A stretch of 64,000 bases of DNA from Paenibacillus pasadenensis (lineage in GTDB: Bacteria > Bacillota > Bacilli > Paenibacillales > Paenibacillaceae), in assembly GCF_023715725.1 (NCBI RefSeq), contig NZ_JAMBOT010000005.1, positions 124,001-188,000 of the forward strand, read 5' to 3'. Below, piece by piece: positions 16,589-24,545 of this stretch. Under the pieces are notes generated by a model. It saw nothing but the letters and a program-made list of their open reading frames with translations, searched no databases and was not told where the DNA came from. A program made the position numbers and the translations under genes. Each line of letters starts with the position of its first letter. Position 1 is the first letter of the stretch.

Positions 16589-18052
16589 ATGCAAGCTTCA
16601 GCAGTAATACCAGGCTCCGAGCAAAACGCGGCCAAAAAAGATATTAAAGCATTTCCAATTATTTTTGTTTTTATAATGAGCGCATTCATCGGTCTCTTTA
16701 ATGAAACGGCGTTGAACGTCGCGCTGACCGAGCTAATGCAGATCTTTAATGTGGGCGCTTCTACGGTACAGTGGCTCACAACGGGCTATCTGCTGACAAT
16801 GGGAATTCTCGTACCTATATCGGGACTGCTGATTCAGCGGTTTACGACAAGGCAGCTGTTTATTGCAGCGCTCTTGTTCTCCTCCGCAGGGGCTTTGATC
16901 GGAGCCATTGCTCCGAGCTTCGGAGTCCTGATGGTATCGCGAATTGTTCAGGCAATCGGCGCGGCTTTACTGCTGCCGCTTTTGTTTAATACGATTCTGG
17001 TGTTAATACCGGCCGAAAGACGCGGTGCGTCGATGGGGCTGATCGGTCTAGTCATCATGTTTGCCCCTGCGATTGGGCCAACGATTGCCGGACTTTTAAT
17101 TGAAGTGCTGAGCTGGAACTATATTTTCTGGATCTCGTTATTCTTTCTTATCATAGCCTTTATAATCGGATGGTTTAAAGTTGAAAACGTGTCCGAAACA
17201 TCCAAACCGCGCATTGATATGCTGTCCATACTTTTATCTACGCTGGGCTTCGGGGGAGTCGTGTTCGGCTTCAGCAGCGCCGGAAAAGGTGTTGACGGAT
17301 GGTCCAGTCCGGTCGTGCTGATTACGCTTGCCATTGGCCTTGCGAGTCTGATTCTTTTCACAGTTCACCAGTTGAAGATATCCGCCCCATTGCTTGATTT
17401 GCGTGCTTTCAAGTCCCCGATGTTTGCCATCGGAGCCCTCATGATCTCACTTGCCATGATGGTTATGATGTCATCGATGTTAGTGCTGCCGATGTATTTG
17501 GTATCGGCTCTTGCTTTTTCCACGTTTAGCGCTGGTTTGATTCTGCTTCCGGGAAGCGTGTTGAACGGGTTTATGGCACCGCTTATGGGAAAACTGTTTG
17601 ACAAATACGGGCCTAAATGGCTCGTTCTGCCGGGGCTCATTCTGGTTGCTGCGGCCCTCTGGCTGTTCACCGGCATTTCACTTGGTTCCTCGGTCGGTTT
17701 TATTATCGCGGTGCATATTCTGATGATGATTGGCTTTTCTATGATTATGATGCCGGTCTCAACAAATGGCCTCAATGAACTTCCGCCCGAACTCTACCCG
17801 CATGGTTCGGCAATCATTAACACGCTGCAGCAGGTATTCGGGGCAGTCGGAACAGCCGTTGCGGTCAGTGTGATGAACAACGGATCGGAGAGCTTTAGGA
17901 GCAAAGCCGAAAATCCCAATGATTCGTCCATTTTATCGGCTGCCTTAACGGCCGGCGTGCAGGACACTTTTTTGTTCAGCTTGATCATCGCGATTGTCGG
18001 CATTTTACTTGCTTTTTTTGTGAAAAAAGCGGCGGTTAACCGGTCGCACTAA
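16589..18052 (+). CDS. DHA2-family multidrug efflux transporter (LmrB-like)
   Basis: Fourteen-segment MFS exporter of the EmrB/QacA group, 487 aa. Landmarks are NETALNVALTELMQIFNVGA in TM1, VQWLTTGYLLTMGILVPISG in TM2, and MGLIGLVIMFAPAIGPTIAG, the DHA2 motif C in TM5. ATG at 16589 is chosen for AAAGGAGA about 8 nt upstream; an earlier in-frame ATG at 16523 lies inside the putative operator. Immediately downstream of an LmrA-like repressor gene, the arrangement of the Bacillus lincomycin-resistance pair. The actual drug range cannot be read from sequence. Confidence 0.87.
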   Translation: MQASAVIPGSEQNAAKKDIKAFPIIFVFIMSAFIGLFNETALNVALTELMQIFNVGASTVQWLTTGYLLTMGILVPISGLLIQRFTTRQLFIAALLFSSAGALIGAIAPSFGVLMVSRIVQAIGAALLLPLLFNTILVLIPAERRGASMGLIGLVIMFAPAIGPTIAGLLIEVLSWNYIFWISLFFLIIAFIIGWFKVENVSETSKPRIDMLSILLSTLGFGGVVFGFSSAGKGVDGWSSPVVLITLAIGLASLILFTVHQLKISAPLLDLRAFKSPMFAIGALMISLAMMVMMSSMLVLPMYLVSALAFSTFSAGLILLPGSVLNGFMAPLMGKLFDKYGPKWLVLPGLILVAAALWLFTGISLGSSVGFIIAVHILMMIGFSMIMMPVSTNGLNELPPELYPHGSAIINTLQQVFGAVGTAVAVSVMNNGSESFRSKAENPNDSSILSAALTAGVQDTFLFSLIIAIVGILLAFFVKKAAVNRSH

Positions 18053-18091
18053 TCAAATTGGTTTAGTAATCGACCAAAATAATGGATGATA

Positions 18092-18131
18092 GGGGTAGGG
18101 ATGACGTGAAGCTCATTCCTGCCCTTATTTT
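18092..18131 (+). terminator. Terminator after the DHA2 gene
   Basis: GGGTAGGGATG pairs with CATTCCTGCCC through G-T pairs, followed by TTATTTTG. Confidence 0.65.
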
Positions 18132-18151
18132 GATTTGCAGGAGGAATTTTC

Positions 18152-18664
18152 ATGATAATTCAAACGAATCGCCTCTTATTAAAAACGCTTGATCTTGATT
18201 TAATTGAAGCGGCGGCCCGGCGCGATGCAGACGCGATTGAGGCTTTGGGTTACAAAACCAACGGCGAATGGCCGGGTCCCGATTTTTACGAAGCGCTGCC
18301 TTATTTTAAAGAACTCCTGGTCAATAACAACGGCACCAGAGGTTTTGACTCGTGGATTATTGCGGAAAAAGAGACGAAGGAAATCGTAGGCGGAATCGGT
18401 TTTCTGGGAAATCCCGATGCAAACGGCAGCATCGAAATCGGTTTTGCCACAAACGAAAGCCACCGCCGGAAAGGGTATTGCCTGGAAGCTGCTCAAGGGT
18501 TGATGGAATGGGCTCTGCAGCAGGAGGATGTTCGGAGAATAACGGCAAGATGTGAGCCCGACAATATCGGCTCTCAAAATGTGCTGCTGAAGCTAGGATT
18601 TCAAGCGGATTACAAGGACCAACAGTTGATCTACTGGAACTATGCTGTGGAAAAGAAGAGCTAA
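18152..18664 (+). CDS. GNAT N-acetyltransferase (RimJ/RimL-like)
   Basis: Acetyl-CoA-dependent N-acetyltransferase of 170 aa. The start MIIQTNRLLLKTLD is typical of the RimJ/RimL (Acetyltransf_3) group. The core strand GSIEIGFATNESHRRKGYC contains the acetyl-CoA pyrophosphate loop (R-R-K-G-Y in place of the usual Q/RxxGxG/A), and ITARCEPDNIGSQNVLLKLGF is the C-terminal half. GCAGGAGG lies before the ATG. No neighbour suggests the substrate. Confidence 0.85.
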   Translation: MIIQTNRLLLKTLDLDLIEAAARRDADAIEALGYKTNGEWPGPDFYEALPYFKELLVNNNGTRGFDSWIIAEKETKEIVGGIGFLGNPDANGSIEIGFATNESHRRKGYCLEAAQGLMEWALQQEDVRRITARCEPDNIGSQNVLLKLGFQADYKDQQLIYWNYAVEKKS

Positions 18665-18787
18665 CTTCGGATACCGCCTGTCTTCCCTTTTCTTCCGGGC
18701 GGGAGTACAATAAAGACTGGAACAAGTGTTTGGTTGAAGATTGCCAGTACGGCATTTAAGACCATCAGACAGAGGAGGACTCGGGCG

Positions 18788-19975
18788 ATGGCGTTTGTGT
18801 TCATAGCGGGCGATTATCCCGAGAAGCCCGGCTGTTATCTGATGCACGATGCAGCGGGACGCCTGCTGTACGTCGGAAAGTCCAAAAATTTGAGGAGCCG
18901 CCTACGCTCTTATTTTCATAGCAATCTCAAAAGCAAACGGCTGCAGGAGCTTGTCGAGAACATCGGGCGAATTGATGTGCTGCTCGTCAACAATGAGACG
19001 GAAAGCCTGCTGCTGGAAAATAACTTAATTAAAATTCATAAACCTCCGTACAACCGGGCGCTCAAAAGAGACAACAGTGGATACGCGTATTTGATGCTGA
19101 CTGATGAGCGCATTCCGAGGCTCGCGGTTTATTACCGCGACCGCCGCGAACCGGGGGCAGAGGGCGCCGCCGGGAAAGCGGCCTCTCCTGACAGCTCGCG
19201 GCACGGGGGAGAGTTCCCTGCGGCTATTGCAGGAGGCTCTGCTGCGCAGAATGCTTCTCCGGCCCAAGGCGCGAAGCGCTTCGGGCCCTTTGCGAGCGCC
19301 CGTTTCCGCAACGAGCTGCTGGAATTTATCGCGGATCACTATAAGCTGCGCTCCTGCACGAAGCTGCCGAGGCGCGCCTGCCTGCTGTACCATATCGGGA
19401 AATGCAGCGGCATTTGCGAAGGGCATATAAGCGAGCGCGACTACGCGGAGGATGTACGGCAGGTGTCGGAGCTGCTGTTCGACGGCAGCAAGGACGCGCT
19501 GATTGCCCGCATGTACGCTCAGATGACGGAGTACGCGGAGGGGCTAAAGTTTGAAAAGGCCCAAAATATGCTGAATCATATTCGCAATCTGGAGAAGACG
19601 CCGGAGAAACAGATCGTGGATCGGGAAACAACTGTGAACCAGGAGGTGCTCTACTTCGGAGAAAAAGGCGTCATGGTGGCGAAGGTGCAGGAGGGGATGC
19701 TGCGGGAGCTGCAGCTGCATGAGCTGGAGCTCGGCTTCGGAGAAGCGGCCTGCGACAGCTTTATGATCCGCCGCTACCGGGAGCAGAACTGCCCGGACGA
19801 GCTGATCGTGAACCGCATCGGCGATGCCGGCGCGGTCCGCCGGGCACTGCGCCGGCCCGGAAGCCGCTCTGCGGCTCCGCTTGTCATTACGCAGCCCAAA
19901 CGCGGCCTGAAACATTCGTTGCTGCAGCTGTGCAAGGAAAATTACGAATTTCGCTTAGGCCGGGCGAAGGAATAA
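18788..19975 (+). CDS. UvrC-like GIY-YIG nuclease lacking the C-terminal nuclease
   Basis: UvrC paralogue of 395 aa, against about 600 for full UvrC. Residues 15-95 are the GIY-YIG nuclease (GCY at 15-17, YVG at 28-30, then KSKNLRSRLRSYF and ESLLLENNLIK). A cysteine-bearing segment CTKLPRRACLLYHIGKCSGIC follows near 195-215, and a UVR-like helical pair is at about 250-290. The RNase H-like endonuclease and helix-hairpin-helix parts of UvrC are absent. A non-conserved Ala/Gly-rich insert sits near 120-165. The ATG at 18788 has AGAGGAGGAC upstream. It may make only one incision, like Cho, or act outside standard repair. Confidence 0.8.
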   Translation: MAFVFIAGDYPEKPGCYLMHDAAGRLLYVGKSKNLRSRLRSYFHSNLKSKRLQELVENIGRIDVLLVNNETESLLLENNLIKIHKPPYNRALKRDNSGYAYLMLTDERIPRLAVYYRDRREPGAEGAAGKAASPDSSRHGGEFPAAIAGGSAAQNASPAQGAKRFGPFASARFRNELLEFIADHYKLRSCTKLPRRACLLYHIGKCSGICEGHISERDYAEDVRQVSELLFDGSKDALIARMYAQMTEYAEGLKFEKAQNMLNHIRNLEKTPEKQIVDRETTVNQEVLYFGEKGVMVAKVQEGMLRELQLHELELGFGEAACDSFMIRRYREQNCPDELIVNRIGDAGAVRRALRRPGSRSAAPLVITQPKRGLKHSLLQLCKENYEFRLGRAKE

Positions 19976-20022
19976 CGGGAGAGCGGGTATAAACAGACAG
20001 GCGCCTTAACCGTCGGTGAGGG

Positions 20023-20088
20023 GAACCGGAAAAACGGTTCATGCCGCAAAGCGGGGGAGGCCTTCGTATGATCCTTTGCTGCGGGCAT
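20023..20088 (+). other. Structured leader upstream of the SDR gene
   Basis: GAACCG (20023-20028) and CGGTTC (20035-20040) form a perfect hairpin. ATGCCGCAAAG (20041-20051) can pair with CTTTGC...GGGCAT (20074-20088) with a 4 nt bulge. An upstream AACCG near 20008 could compete for CGGTT. No known riboswitch was recognised. Confidence 0.45.
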
Positions 20089-20110
20089 GGACGTAAAGAG
20101 GAGAATGGTC

Positions 20111-20971
20111 ATGAAGCCGATTATGCTGGTAACAGGCGGCAACGCCGGAATGGGGCTTGAGACGGTAATCAGGCTGGCACAGGCCGGAGCGAAGGTTGTT
20201 TTGCTGAGCCGCGATCCCGGACGCGGAGCGGCCGCCCGTGAGGAGGCGCTGCGCCGTTGCGGCGATTGGGACGCGGATATTGATCTAATGTCGGCTGATC
20301 TTGCTTCGCTGGCGAGCATCGATACTTTTGCCGATTGCTTTCAGTCCCGCTATCCGCGTTTGGATGTACTCGTCAACAATGCCGGAGTTGTGACGCTGCG
20401 CCGCGAGACGACAGAAGACGGCTTTGAGCGAATGCTCGGCGTTAATCACCTGGGACATTTTGCGCTGACGAACCGGTTGATGGACAGTTTGCGCGCGGCT
20501 CCTTCCGCTCGTATTGTCGTCGTTTCCTCCGGCGCCCACAAGGCGGGCAAAATCCACTATCCCGATCCTCATCTGCACCGGGGCTTTAACGTCGCTCGCG
20601 GCTATGCGCAATCAAAGCTCGCCAATCTGCTGTTTGCTTTTGAGCTGCGCGAGCGGCTCCGGGGCTCATCCGTCCAGACTCATGCGCTGCATCCTGGTGC
20701 GGTAGCGACCACGCTCGGCATTAGCCGGGAAACCGGCTTCGGCAGAGGGGTGTACAAGGTGCTCCGGCCCTTTTTCAAAACAGCGGAAGAAGGAGCGGAG
20801 ACGGCTCTGCACTTGGCGCTTTCCGAGGAGGGCGGACGCGAGGGCAGCCTGTATTATGTGAACAACAAACCGGTACATCCTTCGGCAAAAGCGGAGGACC
20901 GCGAAGCCTCTTTGCGGTTGTGGGAATGGAGCGAAGCACAGACAGGCGTGCGCTGGAACGCTGGGAGTTAG
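20111..20971 (+). CDS. Short-chain dehydrogenase/reductase
   Basis: NAD(P)-dependent SDR oxidoreductase of 286 aa, resembling the retinol dehydrogenase/WW-domain-oxidoreductase group. The cofactor motif TGGNAGMG is at residues 8-15, NNAG near 95-98, the catalytic serine in VVVSSGAHK, and Tyr165 and Lys169 in YAQSK. ATG at 20111 was chosen because GAGGAG ends 7 nt upstream; two upstream in-frame ATGs have no site. The gene follows a structured leader region. The substrate is not predictable. Confidence 0.85.
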   Translation: MKPIMLVTGGNAGMGLETVIRLAQAGAKVVLLSRDPGRGAAAREEALRRCGDWDADIDLMSADLASLASIDTFADCFQSRYPRLDVLVNNAGVVTLRRETTEDGFERMLGVNHLGHFALTNRLMDSLRAAPSARIVVVSSGAHKAGKIHYPDPHLHRGFNVARGYAQSKLANLLFAFELRERLRGSSVQTHALHPGAVATTLGISRETGFGRGVYKVLRPFFKTAEEGAETALHLALSEEGGREGSLYYVNNKPVHPSAKAEDREASLRLWEWSEAQTGVRWNAGS

Positions 20972-21068
20972 GTCATACATGCAGGCATTTCCGGCTGACA
21001 GGCGCCGCGTGGCCGAATTATACTGAAACGAATGGATTTAACTATGTGCAGGGCTAGAGGAGATCAGG

Positions 21069-21590
21069 ATGATTGAGCATAGAGAAGCCAGTAACGGCAA
21101 AACAAGCGGAGGCGGAAGTTTTGCTGCGGAAGGCGGTTTGATATGCCGTCGCGTGGACAGCGGAGACGCCGCGCTGCATCAATTAATTGCCCGGCTGGAT
21201 GAGGATCTGGAGCGGAGATATCCTGCGGAGGGGATTTTCCGGCTTGATTTTAACAGCCCAAAGGTAAAGGATGTGTTTTTTGCCCTAGCCTATGAAGGCG
21301 AGCGTCCGGTCGCTTGCGGAGCGTTTCAGCCGCTGGACGGGCAAAGCGCCGAGCTTAAACGTTTTTTCGTTGAGCCGGACTGCCGCAACCGGGGAATTGC
21401 CTCAAAGCTGCTCGTTTTTCTGGAGTCGAACGCACTCGATAGAGGATTCTCGACGATGAGGCTGGAAGCGGGAGAAGAGCAGCCGGAGGCGGTAAGCCTC
21501 TACGCCAAACGAGGGTATGCCGTCATTCCGTTATACGGTGAATACATCGGCAGCGAATATAGCCTGTGCATGGAGAAAAAGCTCGGCTAA
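21069..21590 (+). CDS. GNAT family N-acetyltransferase
   Basis: Acetyltransferase of 173 aa. A variable, Gly/Ser-rich N-terminus of about 28 residues precedes the domain. The acetyl-CoA loop region is ELKRFFVEPDCRNRGIASKLL, carrying the R-x-x-G-I-A motif, followed by MRLEAGEEQPEAVSLYAKRGY. It resembles the PaiA/YjcF-like GNATs that act on small molecules. GAGGAGATCAGG precedes the ATG, and a strong terminator follows. Substrate unknown. Confidence 0.85.
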   Translation: MIEHREASNGKTSGGGSFAAEGGLICRRVDSGDAALHQLIARLDEDLERRYPAEGIFRLDFNSPKVKDVFFALAYEGERPVACGAFQPLDGQSAELKRFFVEPDCRNRGIASKLLVFLESNALDRGFSTMRLEAGEEQPEAVSLYAKRGYAVIPLYGEYIGSEYSLCMEKKLG

Positions 21591-21617
21591 AGCCCACGGC
21601 GGGTAGAGGATAAAGGA

Positions 21618-21646
21618 GCCTCGACAGCGAGGCTTTTTTTCTTTTT
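21618..21646 (+). terminator. Terminator after the GNAT gene
   Basis: GCCTCG/CGAGGC stem with ACAG loop, then seven T residues, C, and six more T residues. Confidence 0.92.
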
Positions 21647-21791
21647 TGTAAATGAACCGGAGAGTCAGTCGGTTTTCATCATGTCACACAGCTTGGGCAT
21701 ATAATGAGGGACAGGGTTTAGCCTCTCCGTTGAGTTGGCATTCGTTGGAGCGTACACTGAAAGAATGGATTCGGGACGGAGGGAAGATAAA

Positions 21792-22460
21792 ATGCCAGCT
21801 GACAACAAGAAGGGCCGCAGCCGGATTTTGAGTCCGGTTCGGCTGCTCGTTGCGCTGCTGTACGGGACGGCGCTGACAATGGTGTTTCTGTACCGGGAGC
21901 CGATCGGTCAATGGCTGGACAGCGGTCAGCCGTCTCCGCTGCTTATGCTGGCGGCAGCGCTGGTGTTGGCGCTGTTCCCGGTGTTCCCTTATGCGCTCGT
22001 CATTGGCGCGCTCGGTTACATGTTTGGGGCGCTGGGCGGCAGTCTGATCAGCCTTGGCGGGACGTGGACCGCCGCGCTTTTGACGTATGCCGGTTTCCGG
22101 TTTTTTTTCCAGGACCGGGGACGGGCATGGATTGCCAAAGCCGGCAGACTGGAGCGGTTCGTCCGTCTAACCGACCGGAGCCCGTTTCTGTTTTTGCTCA
22201 TCGCACGAATTATCCCGGTTGTGCCCGAAATGAGCGTTGACGCTTATGCCGCTATTACCGGAATCAAGCTGCGGACGTATGCTCTCGCCTCCTTGCTCGG
22301 AAAAGCGCCGGGCATGCTGTTTTTCGCTCTGCTTGGCGGGAGCAGCGGCAGCAGTCCGCTGCGTATTGCAGCTCTAGTGCTGGCATACCTGGCTTTTCTC
22401 GGCTCCGCCATTCTCGCTTACCGGATGCTGACGGCCCGGACGTCGCCTCGGCATGAATGA
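21792..22460 (+). CDS. TVP38/TMEM64 family (VTT domain) membrane protein
   Basis: Integral membrane protein of 222 aa. Several hydrophobic segments surround the VTT/SNARE-associated core: VFPYALVIGALGYMFGALGG, GGTWTAALLTYAGFRFFF, and FLFLLIARIIPVVPEMSVDAYAAITG, where the RxxPxxP-like element is typical. Related DedA and TVP38 proteins are linked to lipid or undecaprenyl-phosphate flipping; the role here is not proven. ATG at 21792 is chosen for GGAGGG 8 nt upstream, in preference to two earlier in-frame ATGs. Confidence 0.82.
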   Translation: MPADNKKGRSRILSPVRLLVALLYGTALTMVFLYREPIGQWLDSGQPSPLLMLAAALVLALFPVFPYALVIGALGYMFGALGGSLISLGGTWTAALLTYAGFRFFFQDRGRAWIAKAGRLERFVRLTDRSPFLFLLIARIIPVVPEMSVDAYAAITGIKLRTYALASLLGKAPGMLFFALLGGSSGSSPLRIAALVLAYLAFLGSAILAYRMLTARTSPRHE

Positions 22461-22527
22461 ACGATGCGGGTATCGGGTATAAGTTAGGCATAAACGCCTA
22501 GCGGAATATGAGGGGAGCTTGCAAGTT

Positions 22528-23193
22528 TTGGGATACTCGTTCATCCTCGTTTACCTGATATTAATTTTGCTGGTGCTCCGCATCAGCACGAAGCTGCTTG
22601 TCATGACGGGACTGGAGCCGAGCCAGTCGAGCTTTCAGACGGTGTCGATGCTTACTGGAGCCGGCTTTACGACGTCGGAGTCGGAGCTGATTTTGCGGCA
22701 TCCGGTGCGCAGGCGCATCGGCATGGCTCTAATCCTGTTTGGCGCGTTCTCGCTTGCTGTACTCATTTCGGTGATCAGCAATCTGCTGTCGCAGCATTCC
22801 CATATGATGGTGCTGATTCCGGGTGCAGTATTGCTAACGCTCTTCTTGCTCGCTCTGAAGCATCCGGCTGTAAACAGCCGCGTTTCCCACTGGATCGCAA
22901 GCCGTCTGCCTTCTCGAACCGAGGGAGGGGCGCTTCCCGTGGAGGAGCTTGCCGACGATGAGCGCAACGAGGATGTGGTTGGCGTACAGATTGCGGGGGA
23001 TTCCGGTTTGATTGGCAGAACGCTCCGCGAAGCATTGCCTAAAGGCGACGAGGTTGTACCGTTGGTGATCAAGCGGGATGGCGGCAAAATACGCAATGAG
23101 CGCTGGGACACAAAGCTGCAAAAAGGCGATTTCATTTTGCTGTATGGCGATGAATCCGTCATTGAATCCTGCTGTAATGTAAAGCTGCAATGA
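22528..23193 (+). CDS. Membrane protein with C-terminal RCK (TrkA-C) domain
   Basis: Protein of 221 aa with two or three membrane segments in residues 1-110 and a TrkA_C (RCK-C) ligand-binding domain at about 150-221 (VVGVQIAGDSGLIGRTL, GDFILLYGDESVIE). Between TM1 and TM2, SSFQTVSMLTGAGFTTSESE looks like a selectivity-filter segment of a TrkH/KtrB subunit. It is far shorter than KtrB, so a complete pore is unlikely without oligomerisation. The TTG at 22528 gives a usable distance from GAGGGGAG; the TTG at 22519 is only 1 nt from it. It is followed closely by a thioredoxin-like gene. Confidence 0.7.
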   Translation: MGYSFILVYLILILLVLRISTKLLVMTGLEPSQSSFQTVSMLTGAGFTTSESELILRHPVRRRIGMALILFGAFSLAVLISVISNLLSQHSHMMVLIPGAVLLTLFLLALKHPAVNSRVSHWIASRLPSRTEGGALPVEELADDERNEDVVGVQIAGDSGLIGRTLREALPKGDEVVPLVIKRDGGKIRNERWDTKLQKGDFILLYGDESVIESCCNVKLQ

Positions 23194-23228
23194 GAAAAGA
23201 AAGCTGGCGATAGAAAGGACAGGCACGG

Positions 23229-23549
23229 ATGAGCTTGATAGAAATAAGTGAAAAATCATTCCTGGCGCTAGGAAGACTGCATCGTAAAGAAGCGCTTTTT
23301 TTTGCGACGCCGCTATGCGGAACGTGTAAGGTGGCGGAACGGATGCTGGAGATTGCAGCCGCAGCGCCGGGCGCGATGCCGGTGACCAAGCTGAACATTA
23401 ATTTTGCGCCGCAGCTGCGGGAGCGCTGGCAGGTGGGCAGCGTGCCGGCGCTCGTTATACTGGAGGACGGAAAGCCTGTTCAAACGCTGTACGCAATGCG
23501 CTCGGCTGGAGATCTATACGAGGCTTTGAGACTAAAGAAGCAGGACTAA
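23229..23549 (+). CDS. Thioredoxin-like protein
   Basis: Small protein of 106 aa with a thioredoxin fold. The redox pair is Cys30 and Cys33 in ATPLCGTCK. The cis-proline region is GSVPALVILEDGKPV. No signal peptide is seen, so it should act in the cytoplasm. The CGTC pair instead of CGPC suggests a different redox potential from thioredoxin 1. It lies 35 bp after the RCK protein gene and is followed by a terminator. Confidence 0.82.
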   Translation: MSLIEISEKSFLALGRLHRKEALFFATPLCGTCKVAERMLEIAAAAPGAMPVTKLNINFAPQLRERWQVGSVPALVILEDGKPVQTLYAMRSAGDLYEALRLKKQD

Positions 23550-23597
23550 TCTAACATAACACTTTGTTAAAAATCCTTGTTCGACATATTTAGCGTG

Positions 23598-23627
23598 AAT
23601 CTACCTTACATCAAAGGTAGATTTTTT
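23598..23627 (+). terminator. Terminator after the thioredoxin-like gene
   Basis: AATCTACCTT pairs perfectly with AAGGTAGATT across ACATCA, and the stem ends in a six T run. Confidence 0.92.
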
Positions 23628-23642
23628 GTTTTATATTGGGTG

Positions 23643-23735
23643 TATAGTCGCATAAATCAATGATGAGGGAAAATTAAGTTCAAAATAGCGTATATTTGGG
23701 TTATTATAATTGACGCGACTATAACGTTTCCCTCA
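23643..23735. repeat. Interleaved pair of 9 bp inverted repeats
   Basis: TATAGTCGC (23643-23651) is matched by GCGACTATA (23715-23723), and TGAGGGAAA (23664-23672) by TTTCCCTCA (23727-23735). The order A-B-A'-B' cannot form two nested hairpins; in RNA it would give a pseudoknot. It lies between a terminator and the first gene of an amino acid ABC operon. Confidence 0.85.
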
Positions 23736-23784
23736 CTGGGGAATTGCGCCGAAGTCAAACATCATAGGCGATTGGAGGCCAGGC

Positions 23785-24513
23785 ATGATTTCTTTCCGGC
23801 AGGTCAACAAACATTATGGCAGCTTTCATGTGCTGCGGGATATTGATCTGGACATCGCCGAGGGCGAGGTTGTCGTCATTATCGGGCCGTCAGGCTCCGG
23901 TAAAAGCACGCTGCTGCGCTGCATCAACCGGCTGGAGGACATTTCTGGCGGCAGCTTGACGGTGGACGGGGCAGCGCTTCAGGACAAAACGACGGACATC
24001 AACGCCTTGCGACGACGTATCGGCATGGTGTTCCAGCATTTCAATCTGTATCCGCATCTAAAGGTAATCGACAACATTACGCTGGCCCCGGTGCAGGCCG
24101 GAGGCGTCAGCAAGGAGGAAGCGCGGAAAACCGCGATGTTCTACCTGGAGAAAGTCGGTATCCCCGAAAAGGCGAATGCCTATCCTTCGGAGCTGTCCGG
24201 CGGCCAGCAGCAGCGCGTGGCCATTGCCAGGGGACTGGCGATGAAGCCCAAAATCATGCTGTTCGACGAGCCGACCTCGGCGCTGGACCCCGAGGTAATC
24301 GGGGAGGTGCTGTCGGTCATGAAGCTGCTCGCGCGCGAAGGCATGACGATGGCTGTGGTGACGCATGAGATGGGGTTTGCCCGGGAAGTGGCGGACCGCG
24401 TTGTGTTCATGGACGAAGGACGCATCGTGGAGCAGGCAGCGCCGGCCGACTTTTTTGACCGGCCCGAGTCGCCGCGCGCGAAAGATTTTCTGAGCCGGGT
24501 CATCAATCACTGA
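23785..24513 (+). CDS. Polar amino acid ABC transporter ATP-binding protein (GlnQ-like)
   Basis: Cytoplasmic ATPase of a glutamine/polar amino acid importer, 242 aa, full family length. Walker A is GPSGSGKST (residues 34-42), the signature is LSGGQQQR, Walker B is [12 protein letters not shown], and the switch histidine is in VVTHEMGF. It is the first of four genes (ATPase, binding protein, two permeases). An ATTGGAGG site precedes the ATG. Confidence 0.93.
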   Translation: MISFRQVNKHYGSFHVLRDIDLDIAEGEVVVIIGPSGSGKSTLLRCINRLEDISGGSLTVDGAALQDKTTDINALRRRIGMVFQHFNLYPHLKVIDNITLAPVQAGGVSKEEARKTAMFYLEKVGIPEKANAYPSELSGGQQQRVAIARGLAMKPKIMLFDEPTSALDPEVIGEVLSVMKLLAREGMTMAVVTHEMGFAREVADRVVFMDEGRIVEQAAPADFFDRPESPRAKDFLSRVINH

Positions 24514-24545
24514 TAAGCAGAAGCATAAGAGAGGGGTTTCGGACG

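Noticed and set aside
20008..20088. Known riboswitch (c-di-GMP, cobalamin, c-di-AMP, ZTP, THF)
   Set aside because: Short stretches such as CGCAAAGC resemble parts of known motifs, but the conserved cores and order were not found.
23550..23784. T-box leader for the amino acid operon
   Set aside because: No specifier loop context or GGTGG-type T-box antiterminator sequence was seen, and no terminator directly precedes the first gene's ribosome site.
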